Positions 63,042 through 64,000 of a DNA stretch of 64,000 bases are shown here, in pieces. The translations under genes were made by a program, and so were the position numbers. The first letter of the stretch is position 1; each line of letters begins with the position of its first letter. Source of the stretch: Bacteroides graminisolvens DSM 19988 = JCM 15093. Lineage in GTDB: Bacteria > Bacteroidota > Bacteroidia > Bacteroidales > Bacteroidaceae. Location of the stretch: the NCBI RefSeq assembly GCF_000428125.1, contig NZ_KE386627.1:1-64000 (forward strand), in the 5' to 3' direction. The notes under the pieces were generated by a model. It was not told the DNA's origin and did not search any database. It saw only the letters and a list, made by a program, of their open reading frames with translations.

Positions 63042-64000
63042 TAAATGTATTAATTATTGATGATCGAGAAGAAAAGGTCAAACTTATAAAAAAGATCTTG
63101 GTTGATGGGTGCAATCTTCCATTAGAAAATATTGAGTCTGCAGATAGTATTGCAAGTGGTAGAAGGAAACTAACAGAAAAGGTCTATGATTTGCTTTTAT
63201 TGGATTTAGTATTGCCATTGTTTTCTAATGAAGATCCAGATCCTAAAGGTGGGTTGAATTTTATTTCAGAGCTTAAAGGGAGTGCTGCAATGAAAACACC
63301 AATTCAAATAATTGGTCTTACCGAGAATATTAATGCGTATGAGACTAAAAAAGGTGAGTTTGAGAGGTTGTTGTTTAGCGTTATTTTATGTAAGCAAGGT
63401 TCGAGTGATTGGATTCAACAAGTAAAGGAAAAAGTAGATTATGCTATACGAATTAAAGAAGCAATATTGAAAACTATAAATGATAATAATAAATTTGATA
63501 TTGGATTAATTTGTGCTTTGCAAGAAGAATATAATCAAATGCTTGATGCGTTTGGTGGTGATACAAAATGGCGTAATTTTGAAATTGAAGATTATCCATA
63601 TCGTTTTAAAACGATTGAGATTACGACTGCGTCAAATAATGTTGTGCGAGTTATAGCTGCTACAGCAGGTCGTCCTGGTGTTGTGCCTACAGCGGTGCTT
63701 GCTACGACTATGTACAACTTATTTAAGGTTCAATCTGTTTTTATGACAGGTTTTTCTGCTGGTTTTCCGTCAAAAGACTTGGCACTTGGAGACGTAATGG
63801 TAGCAAAATCCATAGAAGATTATGCTAATGGAAAATTGATAGATGATCCAGCTAATACGGTTGAGCTCCTAAAGGAGATTCATCAAGTAGAAGCTTCTAC
63901 TGAGTTAGTAACTAAAATTCAGGAGTATGCCTCAAAACCAGAAACGCGGGCTACACTTAATGCTAAAGTGGAACGGGCTAATCTGAAAGTTAATAGCAGG
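63038..64000 (+). CDS. dtcC: DtcC-like receiver fused to a nucleoside-phosphorylase-type effector, 3' end cut
   Basis: ATG 63038 overlaps the dtcB stop (ATGA), and the frame is open to the last base (321 codons), so the protein continues outside the window. Residues 1-145 form a receiver (D8-D9, phosphoacceptor D56 in LLLLDLVLP). From about 155 a PNP/UDP-phosphorylase-like domain begins: IGLICALQEE, ATAGRPGVVPTA and GFSAGF followed by LALGDVMVA. In Detocs, phosphorylated DtcC cleaves ATP to adenine and ribose-5-triphosphate and halts the infected cell. The effector's catalytic C-terminal part is not visible here. Confidence 0.75.
   Translation, partial: MINVLIIDDREEKVKLIKKILVDGCNLPLENIESADSIASGRRKLTEKVYDLLLLDLVLPLFSNEDPDPKGGLNFISELKGSAAMKTPIQIIGLTENINAYETKKGEFERLLFSVILCKQGSSDWIQQVKEKVDYAIRIKEAILKTINDNNKFDIGLICALQEEYNQMLDAFGGDTKWRNFEIEDYPYRFKTIEITTASNNVVRVIAATAGRPGVVPTAVLATTMYNLFKVQSVFMTGFSAGFPSKDLALGDVMVAKSIEDYANGKLIDDPANTVELLKEIHQVEASTELVTKIQEYASKPETRATLNAKVERANLKVNSR

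Noticed and set aside
1..64000. tRNA, rRNA or CRISPR elsewhere in the window
   Set aside because: None was recognised by eye in the intergenic regions; no cloverleaf or repeat-spacer pattern was seen.

Overview
The window looks like a chromosomal segment of a gut Bacteroidales bacterium, most likely Bacteroides. Nearly every intergenic region carries the Bacteroides -7 promoter box TAnnTTTG. The core genes (panB, uxaC/uxaB, rfbC, hcp, scdA, MATE and MFS transporters, HU-SPOR protein) and the HU/DUF4248/amidase module also fit that genus. Backbone genes (about 11.4-34.9 kb) are moderately GC-rich. The left end (1-11 kb) and right end (59-64 kb) are clearly more AT-rich, as expected of acquired DNA.

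Left accessory region. At 1-4916 there are two tandem 33-codon peptide genes, a strong hairpin, and then an M50 membrane protease with a PqqD-like N-terminus, an alpha/beta hydrolase, an LpxL-like acyltransferase with a PqqD/RRE-like C-terminus, and a CPBP membrane protease. A membrane-anchored LytTR regulator faces them. I read this as a modified-peptide (RiPP) or peptide-pheromone locus, possibly lipidating, and did not recognise it as a described system. After an IS21-type remnant (5187-5754), a tightly coupled leftward operon (10726 to 6094) encodes a DNA methyltransferase, a winged-helix-like protein, an Orc/Cdc6-like ATPase and a PIN-like nuclease. This is a plausible but unassigned defence cassette.

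Backbone, 11.4-34.9 kb. A nitrosative-stress group comprises scdA/ric, hcp and a Crp/Fnr regulator of HcpR type; scdA and hcp share the same palindrome at the same distance from their -7 boxes. The region also holds a probable small RNA, a CPA1 antiporter, a uracil permease, a metallophosphoesterase, a MATE pump, a HAD phosphatase, type II NADH dehydrogenase, panB with an MFS transporter, and a hexuronate cluster (uxaC divergent from a LacI-type regulator and uxaB). An FHA protein, an HU-SPOR protein, rfbC and a lipoprotein follow.

Metal island, 35-53.4 kb. A P1B ATPase and a leftward RND tripartite pump with a His-rich adaptor suggest Zn/Cd/Co export. A rightward second pump has a long RND protein, a Met-rich TolC partner, and an adaptor with a metal-binding N-terminal motif and a C-terminal HMA domain. 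With a separate HMA protein it suggests Cu/Ag export. Two nearly identical GNAT genes flank the second pump as 501-bp direct repeats.

Right end. Eroded genes (VOC, DinB with an early stop, DJ-1 tail) and the DUF4248-HU-amidase module lead to a three-gene locus that matches the Detocs anti-phage architecture: a large sensor with GHKL-like C-terminus, a stand-alone receiver, and a receiver fused to a nucleoside-phosphorylase-like domain cut by the window edge.
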